Shown here piece after piece: positions 36,353-48,209 of a stretch of 64,000 nucleotides of DNA (position 1 is its first letter; each line of letters opens with the position of its first letter). Source of the stretch: Phlebopus portentosus (taxonomy: Eukaryota; Basidiomycota; Agaricomycetes; Boletales; Boletinellaceae). The stretch spans positions 2,666,001 through 2,730,000 of the forward strand of contig JAYXKI010000001.1 of NCBI GenBank assembly GCA_037892935.1, in the 5' to 3' direction. Position numbers and translations under genes: made by a program. Below the pieces are notes generated by a model. The model saw nothing but the letters and a program-made list of their open reading frames with translations. It had not been told where the DNA came from and made no database searches.

Positions 36353-38889
36353 TCACAATTTTCGTCGTTTGCCTATGCCCTTTCTTCCTACATCCGAGCT
36401 CTTCCGCTTCACGCTTTCAACCAAGCTCTGTAAACTCTGCGACGGTGCAGAATTATCGTTCTTTGATGAGTTGGTCTGTGTTTCGGATACGGACTCTTTT
36501 CCGGACTGCCTATGAGCGCGTTCCTCGAGTAGAGCAGCCATGTTCTTGGTCTTTTTGAAGCTATAGATTCGAAATAGTAAGTTACGACGAAATGCAAAAA
36601 ATCGAGATAGGTGGGTGAACATACTGGGGGTTACTAGGATCAATAGCGAACGTATGATCCTCATGTAGAGCCCTAAATCTTTCATCCTTTACATCGATCT
36701 GGAAGTCCCCCTGAATCTCATCTTCGTCCTCCCCGCCAGCCCCCTTGTTTTTCTTCTTCCTGTCACGCTTTTTGCGCTTGGACTTTTCGGCTTTAAGGAC
36801 GGCCTTCATGTCGAAGTGTTTGTGCTCGCTGGAGACGTCATCTGGTGCGACTAGTAAGGATAACTCGGCTTCAGTTGCGTGTCGAATCTCGACGTCGGGA
36901 ACTTGGCTTTCTTTCTCCCTATCCTTTTTGAAATTCGACTTCTTCGATTTCTTGCGCGAGTCTAGGCCCTCTTTTGCACCTTCCGAGCTTTCGCTCCCAC
37001 CTCCCGCTGCAAAGAAATCATCATCGATAGGCCTGTTTTTCTTGCCCTTAGCATCCTTCTCTTCATCGTCACCCTGATTCCCCTTTTCCTTCTTCTCTTT
37101 CTCTCTCGCAAGACGCTTCGCTTTTTGTTTCCGTCTGTAGGCCTCAATCGTCGTTTCCTCTCCGGCATTTACATTAGTCTCGCTTAATCCAGGCATGAAC
37201 GTGATCTCCACATCGCCTTCCGCGCCTTTATCTTCGTCAACGAACGGATTAGCATCCTCTTGGTCGTTGGCCCCGCCACCACCAAGCAAGAGCTTTCTTA
37301 ATCTTTCCCGCTCGGCTTTGCTCTTGCTGTTATTCTTAGTTTCATTCTCCTCTTCTTCGTCTTCTGAGCTGGAAGATGCGATGTAAGCGCGGAAGTCATC
37401 TTCCTCGATCTCCTTTTTGGATAGCGCGCGCCGTAAAAGTTTATCCCGCTCTGGATCATCCTCGTCCCACTTGAGTGTGACCTTGGAGTGTCGCAAAGCG
37501 TCTGTAGAGAAGTCGAGTGGCTTGCAGGTCGTGCCGGTTGCTTCGGTAGCTGGTGTTGCCTCGTCCCTGTAATACAACATAATGATCAGGGAGAAGAACG
37601 AGTGGGGATACGAACTCCAGACCTGAAGCCATCGTCAAATGTCATGTCATCGGGGACAAAGCTCAAATCGAAGATGTTCGCTGAACGTTCTAACTCTGTG
37701 CCGTCTAATTCTGAGAATATATGCACTGCAGCTTCAACCGTGTCGCATGTAACGATGGCATAGTAGTACCTTAACGCGACCTGAGTGAAAAGGATTTCAG
37801 GCATCAAGAGTTTAGCTCACCGAAGTCTCTCTAGTTGGTACTTCCTTAAGGCCTTCTCGTCATAAGGGTCCCCATCGTCCTCCTGAATGAGACTACCGAG
37901 CACATCGTCGCGTCGACTTTTCTTATAGATCTCCTTCGGGGGGCCCTCCTCCTCCTCCCTCTTCAACCTCTCCTTACCGAATTCGGAGGGATACACACGC
38001 ACACTGAGGACTTTTCCACGGATGATTTTAGCCGCGCTCGAGGTCTTTTCATCTCCATCTCTGTTGATGGCAGATGTCCTAGTAGATGCAGTAGTGGCGC
38101 TGACAGCAACAGCCGCCGAGGGTGCGGTAGGCGAAATGAGGGATGAGAATATTTTGAAGAGGTGGCTGGCCCGGACGTGGTCCCAGTCTAAATTGACGAC
38201 GGCTATCCGGTTCGTTTTGATACCGGTGTGCTCGGGTTCCTCACTGTTGACGGCGCCTTCGTGATTAATGGCGTGCTGCTCGGTATAGGCCTCAGCCTGA
38301 GCGTCGAGGTCTGCATAGGCATCCTCATCCTCGTTGAGGTCTACCTCTAAGTACTCATCCCCGCCTTCGGCGAGCACGGGGATCGGTTTCGAGGCGTGAC
38401 GACCAAGAATGACTTCCCCGTCGTCAATATCACTTTCTTGATTTGCGGTTTGATCATCATCATTTTCTTCGTCCGAGCTTTCTAGCAAGACTTGGCCACG
38501 GGCGTAGTCGATAATTTGTTCATTTTTATCCTCAACGTCCTTGACGTCCTCGTCTTCCTGGCTCTCTAGCCGGTAGAACCGCCTGAGGTCTTCCTTCTCA
38601 TGGGTGTCAGAGATGGACCTTCCGTATTTGTCTACGCGACCGCCTGTCAGAGTGCCAGCGCACGTAAGAAACAGGAGAACGGGACGAGATCAATCAGCAA
38701 GACTGTTGGGATCTAGAACAGTGCAGTGCACACGACACACGTACCTTTAGATGATTTTTTCTTGCTGCCGTCGTCTTCGAATATGGTCTTGAAGCGATCG
38801 TCGACGACAACTTTCTGTTTATTCTTTTTCGGTCTGCGAAAGCGAGGGTCTGTACGAAGACGGGCGAAGCGTGGATCAGGATCATTCAT
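36353..38889 (-). CDS. ESF1: Esf1, pre-18S rRNA processing factor (NUC153 domain)
   Basis: Esf1 is a nucleolar SSU-processome component required for 18S rRNA maturation. Five exons (38889-38745, 38643-37821, 37769-37623, 37566-36625, 36560-36353) give 754 aa. The N-terminus begins NDPDPRFARLRTDPRF, followed by DKYGRSI and long acidic stretches. The core carries VVNLDWDHVRASHLFKIFSS and YPSEFGKERLKREE, then YYYAIVTCDT. The C-terminal NUC153 signature EDHTFAIDPSNPHFKKTKNM (joined across the last intron) closes the protein with a basic, Lys/Arg-rich nuclear tail. The exon 2/3 acceptor is a TTAAG and the next is TTACAG. Tandem with the complex I subunit gene, divergent from the secreted-repeat gene. 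Confidence 0.87.
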
Positions 38890-39270
38890 GGCAGGAGCAA
38901 GGAAGAATAAATAAAATTAAAAGTTACGCTGACCAATAGGGAAGATGATGTAACCGAGCCAATGGAGCTGGAGCTGGAGCTGAGCTGGCTGAGAGCGGTT
39001 GCGTTGACCGTCGCGTCGTCTCGTCCGTCTCTATGGCATCCATCCCCGCCCTGCTAATCTGCTAATATATAACCGCCGTCCCTCCCTCCCTCTCCCACCT
39101 CTCCCCCCTTCCTTCCAGTCAGTGCTTGCTGTTGAGCCGTGCTCTTCCCTTCCTTCGTTCTTCACCCTCCTCTTTTCATCTTCGTTCTACTAAAGTCAGG
39201 CCGCAGGGCGACCTTTCATTCTCATCTGCCTGTCGCTGTCCATCTTTTCAATCGCCAGTCGATTTTCGTT
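38890..39270 (+). promoter_or_regulatory. Promoter of the secreted-repeat gene: CT-rich tract and TATATAA
   Basis: A TATATAA at about 39065-39071 is followed by a long pyrimidine tract of CCCTCCC-type repeats (~39076-39118), a layout typical of highly expressed fungal genes. Upstream, a GAGCTG microsatellite lies at ~38966-38990. The ATG is at 39271. Confidence 0.5.
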
Positions 39271-40107
39271 ATGATTCGCATCGCCGCACTCACGCTTATT
39301 GCTGTCTGCATTGCTCAGGCTTTTGCAAGCCCTATTGCGGTTCCTCAACCAGTTCCAGTAAGCATTATATCTGTTTTAACCAGCATGTTCAAAATATTAA
39401 TTCTCACTTCTCCCCCTCAGGAACCCGTTGAGGTTCGCTCGCCGGCACCTTTTAAACCCATCGTCGTATACGCCAGGCAAGACGTCAACACGATCCCCGC
39501 CGAAGCTGCTACAAAAGCTCCTGATGGTGTAATTGAACTCTACGGCAACGGCAACAAAGTCAAGCGTCAGAACGATATTAACACCATCCCCGCCGAGGCT
39601 GCCACGAAAGCGCCCGATGGTGTCATTGAGCTTTACGCCAATGGAAAGGTCAAGCGTCAGAACGGTGTTAACACGATCCCGGCTGAAGCTCCTACGAAAG
39701 CCCCTGACGGTGTAATCGAGTTATACGGCAACCGCAACAAGGTCAAGCGTCAGGACGTCAACACCATCCCTGCTGAGGCGCCGACCAAGTCCCCGAATGG
39801 TGTTATCGAGCTCTACGGCAATGGCAACAAAGTCAAGCGCCAGAACGGTGTCAACACCATTCCCGCCGAAGCTGCCACCAAGGCTCCTGACGGTGTGATC
39901 GAACTCTACGGCAACGGCAAGGCGAAGCGTCAGAATGGAGACGTCAACACGATTCCGGCTGAAGCTCCTACGAAGGCTCCTGATGGTGTAATCGAGTTAT
40001 ACGGCGACCGCATCAAGGTGAAGCGTCAGGACGTCAACACCATCCCCGCCGAGGCACCGACCAAAGCGCCGGATGGCGTTATCGAGCTGTACGGCAACAG
40101 GAACTGA
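39271..40107 (+). CDS. Secreted repeat precursor with Lys-Arg processing sites (KEP-like)
   Basis: Two exons (39271-39357, 39421-40107) give 257 aa. Residues 1-20 are a clear signal peptide (IAALTLIAVCIAQAFAS), followed by a ~48-residue leader. Then come seven near-identical units of 26-32 residues with core VNTIPAEAxTKAPDGVIELY, each but the last ending in GN-rich sequence plus KVKR or KAKR directly before Gln. This is the architecture of fungal Kex2-processed repeat proteins: Golgi Kex2 cuts after Lys-Arg and Kex1 trims, releasing multiple related peptides, here starting with Gln (able to cyclise to pyroglutamate). Known examples include Ustilago Rep1 and the ustiloxin precursor UstA. No UstYa-type enzyme lies nearby, so a linear secreted or wall peptide is as likely as a modified one. 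The 63-nt intron is stop-free. Confidence 0.85.
   Translation: MIRIAALTLIAVCIAQAFASPIAVPQPVPVSIISVLTSMFKILILTSPPQEPVEVRSPAPFKPIVVYARQDVNTIPAEAATKAPDGVIELYGNGNKVKRQNDINTIPAEAATKAPDGVIELYANGKVKRQNGVNTIPAEAPTKAPDGVIELYGNRNKVKRQDVNTIPAEAPTKSPNGVIELYGNGNKVKRQNGVNTIPAEAATKAPDGVIELYGNGKAKRQNGDVNTIPAEAPTKAPDGVIELYGDRIKVKRQDVNTIPAEAPTKAPDGVIELYGNRN
39478..40104 (+). repeat. Seven in-frame coding repeats, 78-96 nt each
   Basis: Unit bounds: 39478-39567, 39568-39657, 39658-39750, 39751-39840, 39841-39930, 39931-40026, 40027-40104. Units differ mainly at synonymous positions and in the linker between LYG and KR; lengths vary by multiples of three. The pattern implies purifying selection on the peptide with duplication or conversion among units. 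Confidence 0.9.
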
Positions 40108-40546
40108 GGTGTGCGTCGCTTTCTCACTGTCCTGGGAATTTGATGCTTAAGAGCCAAATTTCAATCAGTGGATTTCTGATTAAAATCAATCCGGTTCTTT
40201 TTTGACTCCTTGCCTTGTAACTTGGTAAGCCAGTCAATTTCATAAATTTAAAGGCATCTTTTAATACAACTTTTTTCATAGTTGGGTGTAGTGGTTTTCG
40301 CGTTGTTGGCGATCATCATAATAGAAACGCTGCTGGGGAGGACACTGGCTTGCGGTCCTGTACTTTCCTTTTGCTAGCTTCATTTTTCTCCATACCTACA
40401 TACCTACCTCCCTGTATCCTTTTTACCCGCTCCCCATGCCACTCTTCAGTACAACATTGATCTACTGGACTGGACCTTTTTCCATTGTGTGATGCAACCA
40501 AGTACAATACTCGAGAATATTCAGCAACTTTATGAACTCTTCTTGA
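40108..40546. other. Convergent 3' region, no gene seen
   Basis: 439 bp between the stops of the secreted-repeat gene and MOCS2B; T-rich near 40195-40285, consistent with 3' ends. No coding frame. Confidence 0.45.
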
Positions 40547-41135
40547 TCACGGATCACAATTAGCTTTCCACTCAGCGTCTTCCTCCCTTTCACCTTCGTA
40601 ATACTCCTTCTTCCAGATTTGTGCTTTGAGCTTGACTTCTTCGAGGATGAACTCGCATGCTTTGAATGCTTCTTTTCTGTGAGGAGAGGAGACTGCGATG
40701 ACGATAGATGCTTGACCGACAGGTACTGTTCCTAGTCTGTGGTAGAGCGCACAGCGGAGTATCGGTGATACGGAAGGATTGTGCTCGGGCTGGGATGAGG
40801 AGACAGATGAGCGTGCGCTGTGTAATATCCCTGCCATCGTTTTTATCGCGAGCTTGGAGTACGCTTGGTATTCGAGACGGGTGACCTTTTTGCCTGAGAG
40901 AAATCAACCCCGATGAAACGGTAACGGTAAGGTAACTAAGAAGAAATGGACCTTTGAACGAATTCCTTGTCGTGCCTATAAACACAGCAGTCGCGCCCGC
41001 TTCGTCGCTCCGGACGGAATCGATTATGGACACGGTGTCGAGTGAATCGTAGGTGAGTACGCATGTGCCATCGGATGTTGTGAGCTCAGCTGGGGTAGAT
41101 GATGCTGAGGATGAGATTGAGATTGCACTGGGCAT
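40547..41135 (-). CDS. MOCS2B: Molybdopterin synthase large (catalytic) subunit, MoaE family
   Basis: MoaE/MOCS2B catalyses sulfur transfer to cyclic pyranopterin monophosphate to make molybdopterin, the cofactor of nitrate reductase and xanthine oxidase-type enzymes. Two exons (41135-40952, 40893-40547) give 176 aa, near the usual 150-180. Family motifs are AGATAVFIGTTRN (~45-58), VTRLEYQAY (~65), then IYRHLGTVPVGQ-like HRLGTVPVGQASIVIAVSS (~105-125), HRKEAFKACEFILEEVK and WKKEYY, holding the active-site Lys residues. The first ~25 residues are Ser-rich and not conserved. Divergent from the pseudouridine gene (177 bp). Confidence 0.88.
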
Positions 41136-41312
41136 TTTTGACTCGACTCAGCGAAGGCAAAGGCACGATAGCTGAATGTATGCGTGTTGGTGGACTTGCC
41201 TTGGCGACCGTGTCGCGCAACGGTCCGGTCCGTTAAATCTCGAATCTCGGTTTCAAACGGTAAGGATAAGTATTGAATGTAGCTTTCCTTCAGGCTGATG
41301 CCTTGTGCAGCC

Positions 41313-44300
41313 ATGACGCTCAACAAGAAAGGCCTCTCCCTCCTTAATGCCTTCGCATACACAACAAGAAGACACTATGCCTCGCACTCTAAGCGCTCTC
41401 TTCACCCACTTCCAAACAACCTTTCTCGCACCCTCGCGCGCCAAGCAGCACTCGACATCCATCCCGAAGTCCTCTCCGCCCTCTCCTCATCCTCGCGCAA
41501 ACCCATCGTCGCGCTTGAGACCGCGATAGTGACCAACGGCATGCCTCCACCCACAAACCTCGAAATCGCCCTGAAGCTCGAGCAGATCATACGCGAACAG
41601 GGTGCTGTGCCTGCTACGATCGGCATCGTTGGCGGGCGTGTTAAGATCGGCTTGACGAGAGAGGAATTGGAGAGGCTCGCGGATACGGAGGGGAATCAGA
41701 ACCTCGTTAAGGTGTGTATGCTTTATGCTCAGCCTTATTTGGTGAAGTGCTGTATTCACGTTGTACTGTTTGAAAGGTGTCGAGAAGAGATATTGGGCCT
41801 ATTATCAGCCAAAGGCTGGACGGAGGGACTACGATATGCGGGACCCTCATTTTCGCGCACCTGGCTGGTATAAGAGTCTTTGCTACAGGAGGGTTCGTTA
41901 ATCTGTATTCAATACGGGTATTTGGCTGACTATGAATTCCGGCCATCATCAGCCTTGGGGGTGTACATCGAGGCGGACAAGATAGTGAGCCATTCATGTC
42001 ATTCGTGAATACATGCTTTGACAATGATCTTTAGCTATGGACGTCTCTGCCGACTTGCATGAACTTACGAGATGTCCCGTCGGCGTCGTATCCTGCGGTG
42101 TAAAATCTATCTTGGATATCGGAAGGTAAGAACTCTACCCTTGCAATCGGACTGGATGTGTATTCAAATTCGACCGGCCAGAACATTGGAATATCTTGTG
42201 GGTTACTTGGTCCTCTCATTCTGCGGATGTCGGTATTCAAGTCCCTCCAGGAGACTCTTGGCATCCCGGTCGTGACGTACGGAAATACTTACAATTTCCC
42301 AGCTTTCTTTTGCGGAGAGAGTGATTTCAACGTATGTGGTTTTAGTTATCCTTATGACTGTGAAAGTTGACTGCAGGACTCGTGCAGACTTCATGGAAGG
42401 TTAACGATCCTCGGGCTGCAGCAGAGATTCTTGGTGAGTTACGGATCCTCTTAATCAGTGAACCTCCTTAATTCTCGTATTCCGCACGCTCAGATGCTCA
42501 GGCGCGGCTGGGATTGCAAAACGGCACGCTATTCGCAGCGCCCATGCCTGAACAGTTCGCTGCCCAAGGCGCGGAGGTAAAAGCGGCTGTTGACCAGGCA
42601 ATACGTGAGTCTGAAGAAAACGGAATGAGCAAGAAAGGGAAAGAGGTTACGCCCTGGCTCCTTGCTCGTGTCCTTGAGTTGAGTGGAGGCAAATCGTTGG
42701 AGAACAGTATGACGTTCATTATCAATATCCTGTCTGGACAGGTTTATCTGATAGATTGAATGTAGACGTGGCGCTTATTGAGAATACGGCTGTTATTGGC
42801 GAGTCCTTCGTTATCCATGGCTCCAACTTTTTCTAATCGTGATGATCTTACTTGCACTCTGGATACAGGTGGACAAATCGCTGTGGAGCTCGCAAGACTG
42901 GAAGAGGAGCGGCATGAGGAGTCAAGTGACAAAGTAGGTCAATTTAATAGTCCAGAGCAAAGTCGGGCGGGACATGTTCTGATTATATTGACACTTTCAG
43001 CTTGGGCGCTCGACAGCTTCAGCGCAGCCCTCAATCAGAGCTACCAGCAATTCTTACGAAACCTCACAAGATCAGTCCTCGCAAGACTGGAGTACCGAGA
43101 CGACTTCAGAACCAAAGGTAACTAGACCTGAATTCACCAACTATGCATAGGCATGGAATATCTGATGGACAAGAATAGGCACCTCCCAAGCTCATCGTAG
43201 TAGGCGCTGCGGCAGTCGACGTCACTGGGCGCGTTTCTCGCGGTCTAGTACGAGTAATTTCGCAGACGACGGCACCCGGAACGGTCGTCCTAACAGTCGG
43301 AGGTGTCGCGCGAAACATGGCCGAAGCAGCACACCGAGTGCTTTCTTCAGGACCTGACGCGCAGCCTGATGCTACGTTGCTTGTCTCTCCTATTGGCCGC
43401 AAGGACGAATTCTCTTCATTCATCGTTGATGAGCATGATCTACTTGGTATGCGGCATGATGGTTTGCTGAGGACTTCGGAACATAGAACGGCGGTGTGTG
43501 ATATGGTGCTCGATGCTTCTGGTGCGCTCGTGGGCGGCGTAGCGGATATGGACATCATTCACAATGTACCTGAGAGCGCTGTAAGATATTCATATTCATC
43601 CAATCCCCAGTCTGGAGAGCTAATTGTATCGTAGGTTTTGGATCGAATCCGGGATGAAAACCCGGCGTTGGTCGTTGTGGATGGTAATCTGTCGCAAACA
43701 ACGATTTCGTCCATCTTGAAATACTGCTGGAACCGCTCAAATCCGATTCCCTGTAAGTGATACGTACCTTTATGAAACCATTAGTAGCTGATATTCTGAA
43801 CGTATGATAGCATTCTTGTAAGTGACTTGATAAAAAAAGAGGCAGACGATAATCTTATTCTAACAATCTAGCGAACCGACATCGATCTCGAAATCTAGCT
43901 CAATTCTCCCAGGAATCCTCGAGCAACTCGTTACAAACGACAGAGCCGCAACAGAGTCACCGGTTACGTATGCCGCGCCCAACACGATCGAACTAGCGCA
44001 TATGTATCGCGAGGCCAACTCAGAAACGCGCGGCATGATCAATCACCGCGTATGGTGGGAAGTCTTACACAATTTCAACCTCGGCTCGCAGTGGCGCTTG
44101 GACCTCGAGACTCTTGCAAGACAACCTGCGTGTCCCGCTAAAGGCAAAGGAGACTTGTCGTTCCTCACCCGCGACGGAATCGCTCAGATGGCCATTAATA
44201 TCCTTCCGTTCTTCCAAAATCTAGTCATCAAGTGCGGTGATAAAGGCGTCGTTGTCGTGATGCGTATTTCCGGAGAGAATGCTAAAAATTCACCGTGGGC

Positions 44301-44607
44301 GCTCGAGCATAGTAATCCTGTGAAGGGTTACATCGTCGCGAAGGGCCTGCATGGGAAGGAGATTGTTGTCCTGAAACACTTCCCGGCTATCCCTGTCGAG
44401 CCTGAGGAAGTCGTGAGCGTGACCGGCGCAGGAGACTCGCTTGCTGGTGCACTCTGTGCATCGCTCGTCAAAGACCCGACTACCTTCCAGACTTCCGAGA
44501 AGTTGGACGCAGCGGTCCACATCGCTCAGAGGGCAGCTGTCCTATCCTTACATAGTGTACGCGCGATCTCGCCTTTGCTCGGAGAGGAATCAGCAAAGGC
44601 ACAATAA
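41313..44607 (+). CDS. Bifunctional pseudouridine-5'-phosphate glycosidase / PfkB-type kinase (PsuG-PsuK fusion)
   Basis: The N-terminal PsuG domain splits pseudouridine 5'-phosphate to uracil and ribose 5-phosphate; the C-terminal PfkB domain phosphorylates pseudouridine, so one chain covers both steps. Fifteen exons give 823 aa: 41313-41711, 41777-41892, 41953-41984, 42035-42125, 42182-42197, 42251-42331, 42388-42433, 42494-42706, 42766-42798, 42869-42933, 43001-43117, 43179-43580, 43635-43752, 43811-43817, 43872-44607. PsuG motifs: [34 protein letters not shown] and [15 protein letters not shown]. Kinase motifs: [14 protein letters not shown] and the catalytic [10 protein letters not shown]. 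Residues 1-40 look like a mitochondrial presequence. Exon 14 is a 7-nt microexon, exon 5 is 16 nt, and the intron after exon 9 appears to be GC-AG. Confidence 0.87.
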
Positions 44608-44627
44608 CGTCGATGAAGAATAAATAA

Positions 44628-47309
44628 TCAAGCTCGAGACACTTGATACTGTAGGGAATGATCTCCGGTACGCAGTGGACCGACAGTGATGTGCTCCCTA
44701 GCACTTCGAAGTCTTTCTTTTTCTTCCGTCCGCGCTTGCTTTAGCTCAAGGCTTAGTTTCTGCTTGACCTTTTTGTCATAACGGCCCTATGCAATTCAAA
44801 TCAACTTGATTAGCAATAATATTCTTCGTTTCGTACTCGGAATTAAGATTTTCACTTTTGCACCGTGTTTGAGCCTGGTCATCAAGTTTGCCGCTTGACC
44901 CTTGGTTAGAGATCCAATATCAACGGCTTTACCTGTGGTCTCATCCTGGGTCTGGGACTTGTTAAGCCACTTTGATAGCGCCGTTTTTTGGCTTTCGGAT
45001 GCCGGCTGTTTTCGCCACTTTGCCGTCCGGTAAAGTCTGAGTAAAGTTAACGCCGGTGAGAATGAAACGTCAGCGTTCTCGACTGCGTCAAAGACGTACC
45101 CGAAAGCTAGATTTCCACGAGCTACCTTAGAAGTTGCGTACTTATCACATCCGCGGATCGCCTCATCTAAAGTCCTCGCTGTTAGAACTCGCCGGGGCCT
45201 CCTAAACCGCGCCTTTCTAAAAGGACTCTTTGATAACTCCCATTCTGGTATTGGTTGGACATAGTGTGCGTAGAGCATTCGTTCGCCTAGCGGAGTGATG
45301 AGTATGGAAATCGGCACACAAAATGCAAAGGAAGATACCATCATTATCCACGTCAGGTTCAATCTTGATATAGCCTTTCCCCATGCATTCTAAGACGTAG
45401 ATGTCTCCTCCGCATCCTACCCAACCAAACCGAGAGATATTAACGACATGCGGGGCACCACAACCATCTTGCACAAGGTCGAAAGGATTATCGTAATCAA
45501 TGTATGTAACAGATGTAGGGTCCGGTATCGCGACACTATCGAAGCTCCGGGTGCTTGTGTCGTCTTCGTCGACCTCTTCGGCATCACTGTCTTCGAATAA
45601 CCTCGCAGCGCGCTCCTTGAGATCTTCTGGTGCTTCATCTGTAAAAGTGGATGAGACCATAATTCAATCCAAGACATAAGGACTGTCCTCTGACCTTCTA
45701 TGATCTCGTCCGGACTCAGACCAAATAGTGTGGGTGTGGATATAATTCCAGGAACTCGGCTCGTGCTGTCGACAAAGTCAATAATGTGACAGTCTTCTTT
45801 TCCTGTTTGCGGTGATAATCTCATCCCTCTGCCAATCTGCATAATGGTGAGTCGTAAGTGTAAATTTCATCATGAATGCCTTACCATCTGAGCGAAGACG
45901 TTTCTTGACCGAGTTGGTTTGGCGACAATAACACAGTCGATATTTGGTATGTCAGCTCCTTCGGTAAGGATCCCTGCACAGTGTAAGAATAATGAGAATA
46001 TTTGCAAATACTTTAAGAAGCGACTGACCGACGTTTAATAGCACTGGGTATTCGACAGCCTTGAAAGCATCAATTAATACTTTCCTCTCTTTCGCTGGCG
46101 TTCCAGCGTAGACATAACGCGCATCAATGCCAGCTTGTCGAAAAGTATCTGTGAGCTCTCTCAAATGATCAAGGTTGACGCAGAACACCAGCGTTGATCG
46201 TCGGCTTGCTGCAGAGCCTATATTTGAGTGAAATTTGCAACGATAGAAAATACCAACTTACAGGCTTTATCTAGCCAGCTGGAGACAACAAGCCTATTGA
46301 CTGCCTCCGTGTTAATGACATGAGCCAAGCTTGTAGGGTTGAACTCTCCAGAGCGACCATTGATGGTTACGTCGCTGAGATGCAAGTCGGCTTTGACCGA
46401 CGTGAAGCGCACATTACAAAGCCTATGGCAGCATTTGATAATGAGCATACGTTAGAAAAAGCAAAAAGTTTCCAAACCATTGCTCTTTTATCATTTCCAA
46501 GAAGTCTCGATGGTACACGATGCGTTGAAAGACTGAGCTAAGTGCAAGGCCATCGTGTCGACTAAAAGTTGCTGAAAACCCGACTATTGGTATCAAATGA
46601 GGAAGATTTGGAGACTCAAAGTCTACGTCAGGATGGCGAACGTTTGGATCGAAGTGAGCAAGTATCTTGCGATAGCTAAATTCTACGTTATTTGATCGAG
46701 TGCATGCTCGTGAACCAGTGAACATACGAAGGAGCTGCTGCGTGATGAGCCTCATCAACTATGATGCACTTCAGTCTTCTTGGATCGAATTTTGCGAGCC
46801 TGACGTCTCTAAGGAGACTCTGGTACGTTGCAACGGTTCTGAGCGACGATATCAGTAACCTATACTAGATGAAGGACAAGGCAGAAGACTCACACATCGG
46901 CCAAACCAGTCGCCTTATACTTCGTTCCCTGGTCTATCTCTACACTTAGGTCAGGAAACATCCTGTTCACTTGTTCCGCCGACTGTCTTGCAAGTTCAGT
47001 GCTGTTCACGATGATCAACGCTCGTTTTGCATCAGGATTTTGCTTCGGAGGCTGAAGCATCGAGATAAGTGACACGAAGATGGTCGTCTTTCCCGAGCCG
47101 GTTGGAAGAGAAATGCCAATCCGGGTCGTGTCCCTCTCGTGTAGCGTGTCGAGACATGTCTGTAGGCACGTTTCTTGGTATGGACGAAGTTGGACCCCCC
47201 TAGGTAAATGGGATGCAACAGACGAGAAACACCGAGTGCCACAAGACTGCGCGCGTATTGCTAGCCAGAATCGCGGCTTAACTACAATACATCGAAACAA
47301 GGAGAGCAT
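44628..47309 (-). CDS. IRC3: Mitochondrial superfamily-2 DNA helicase Irc3
   Basis: Irc3 is a DEAH-type branch-migration helicase of mitochondrial DNA. Ten exons (47309-46894, 46838-46728, 46675-46478, 46422-46262, 46217-46029, 45973-45885, 45836-45695, 45638-45339, 45286-44856, 44786-44628) give 731 aa. Residues 1-30 are a basic mitochondrial presequence ([17 protein letters not shown]). Helicase motifs appear in order: Q-like LRPYQ, Walker [35 protein letters not shown] and [10 protein letters not shown] (motif VI, Arg fingers). The C-terminal extension ends in a basic coiled-coil ([14 protein letters not shown]). Its stop lies 20 bp from the convergent PsuG-PsuK stop. It is the last host gene before the retroelement region. 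Confidence 0.87.
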
Positions 47310-48209
47310 CCGATGACAAGTTGGAATTGTGTTCGGTGTTCAGAATCAAGGCTCACTGCTCACAATCCCTCTTACCACCACCATCAACCCGTGGGAAAAC
47401 CCACACACCAACCCTTAACCAACGGTAACCTACCCTCCACTTCAATGTGGGATGGCCCGTGCCAATGTGCGCCTCGGCGGGCGAGTATAAACCCTTGCAC
47501 CAGGCAGGCTGGTCAAAACCTGTATCTGACAGACACCCTGGGGAGGGGTCTTGTTCCTCAATTTGTAGTCTGCAACATCAAAACTACACCTTACACTCAT
47601 TTTTACCATTATCTACACTCTGAGACCTGCCTTTGAGGCCTCAACTGCACTCCTCACACTACACCCTGCCGTTTAGTGGCCATAGCGTGCCAACAAGATG
47701 GTGGGCTCCCGACACTACAAACCTACTCTAAACATGAGGTCCAAAAAGACCTTTCAATAAACTATCCTTTCTCAGGGGTTTTTTTTTAGCAGGCAACCCC
47801 AAAATTTTTCCCCTGCTCTCTGCTACCCTGATGATGGAACTGACTGGAAAAGCAAACCTGAAGCCCTGTGGACCTCTCTAACATGTATGGGGGTACCTCT
47901 AGCAACAAGGGCCCTAAGAGCAGTAAAATGTGAACTCAAAAGCTAGAAAAGTAAATTCAAGGCTTATATCATACTGGTAACTAGGCTGGATACTGTTAGA
48001 TGCAGCCATTACACATTTTCTGTTATGCTGATAATCAGGTCAGATGCTACGATGCAGCTAGAAGATAACCAATAATGATAGCAATTTATGAGTAGGATGT
48101 CATTCTATGATGATATCGTGGGTGAAAGTGAAGAGTGAACTTGAATATAGTAGATTTAGGATATAGAGGTTTTATATATTAAATGAGGCTTTCTTTAAAT
48201 TTACCCTCT
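47310..48209. other. Non-coding flank of the retroelement region
   Basis: 900 bp without a coding frame. A GAGTATAAACC at ~47487 resembles a TATA box on the plus strand and a T9 run lies near 47779-47788. Probably the IRC3 promoter followed by degraded repeats. Confidence 0.4.

Noticed and set aside
39478..40104. CRISPR-like array
   Set aside because: The repeats are contiguous coding units with no spacers, in a eukaryotic gene.
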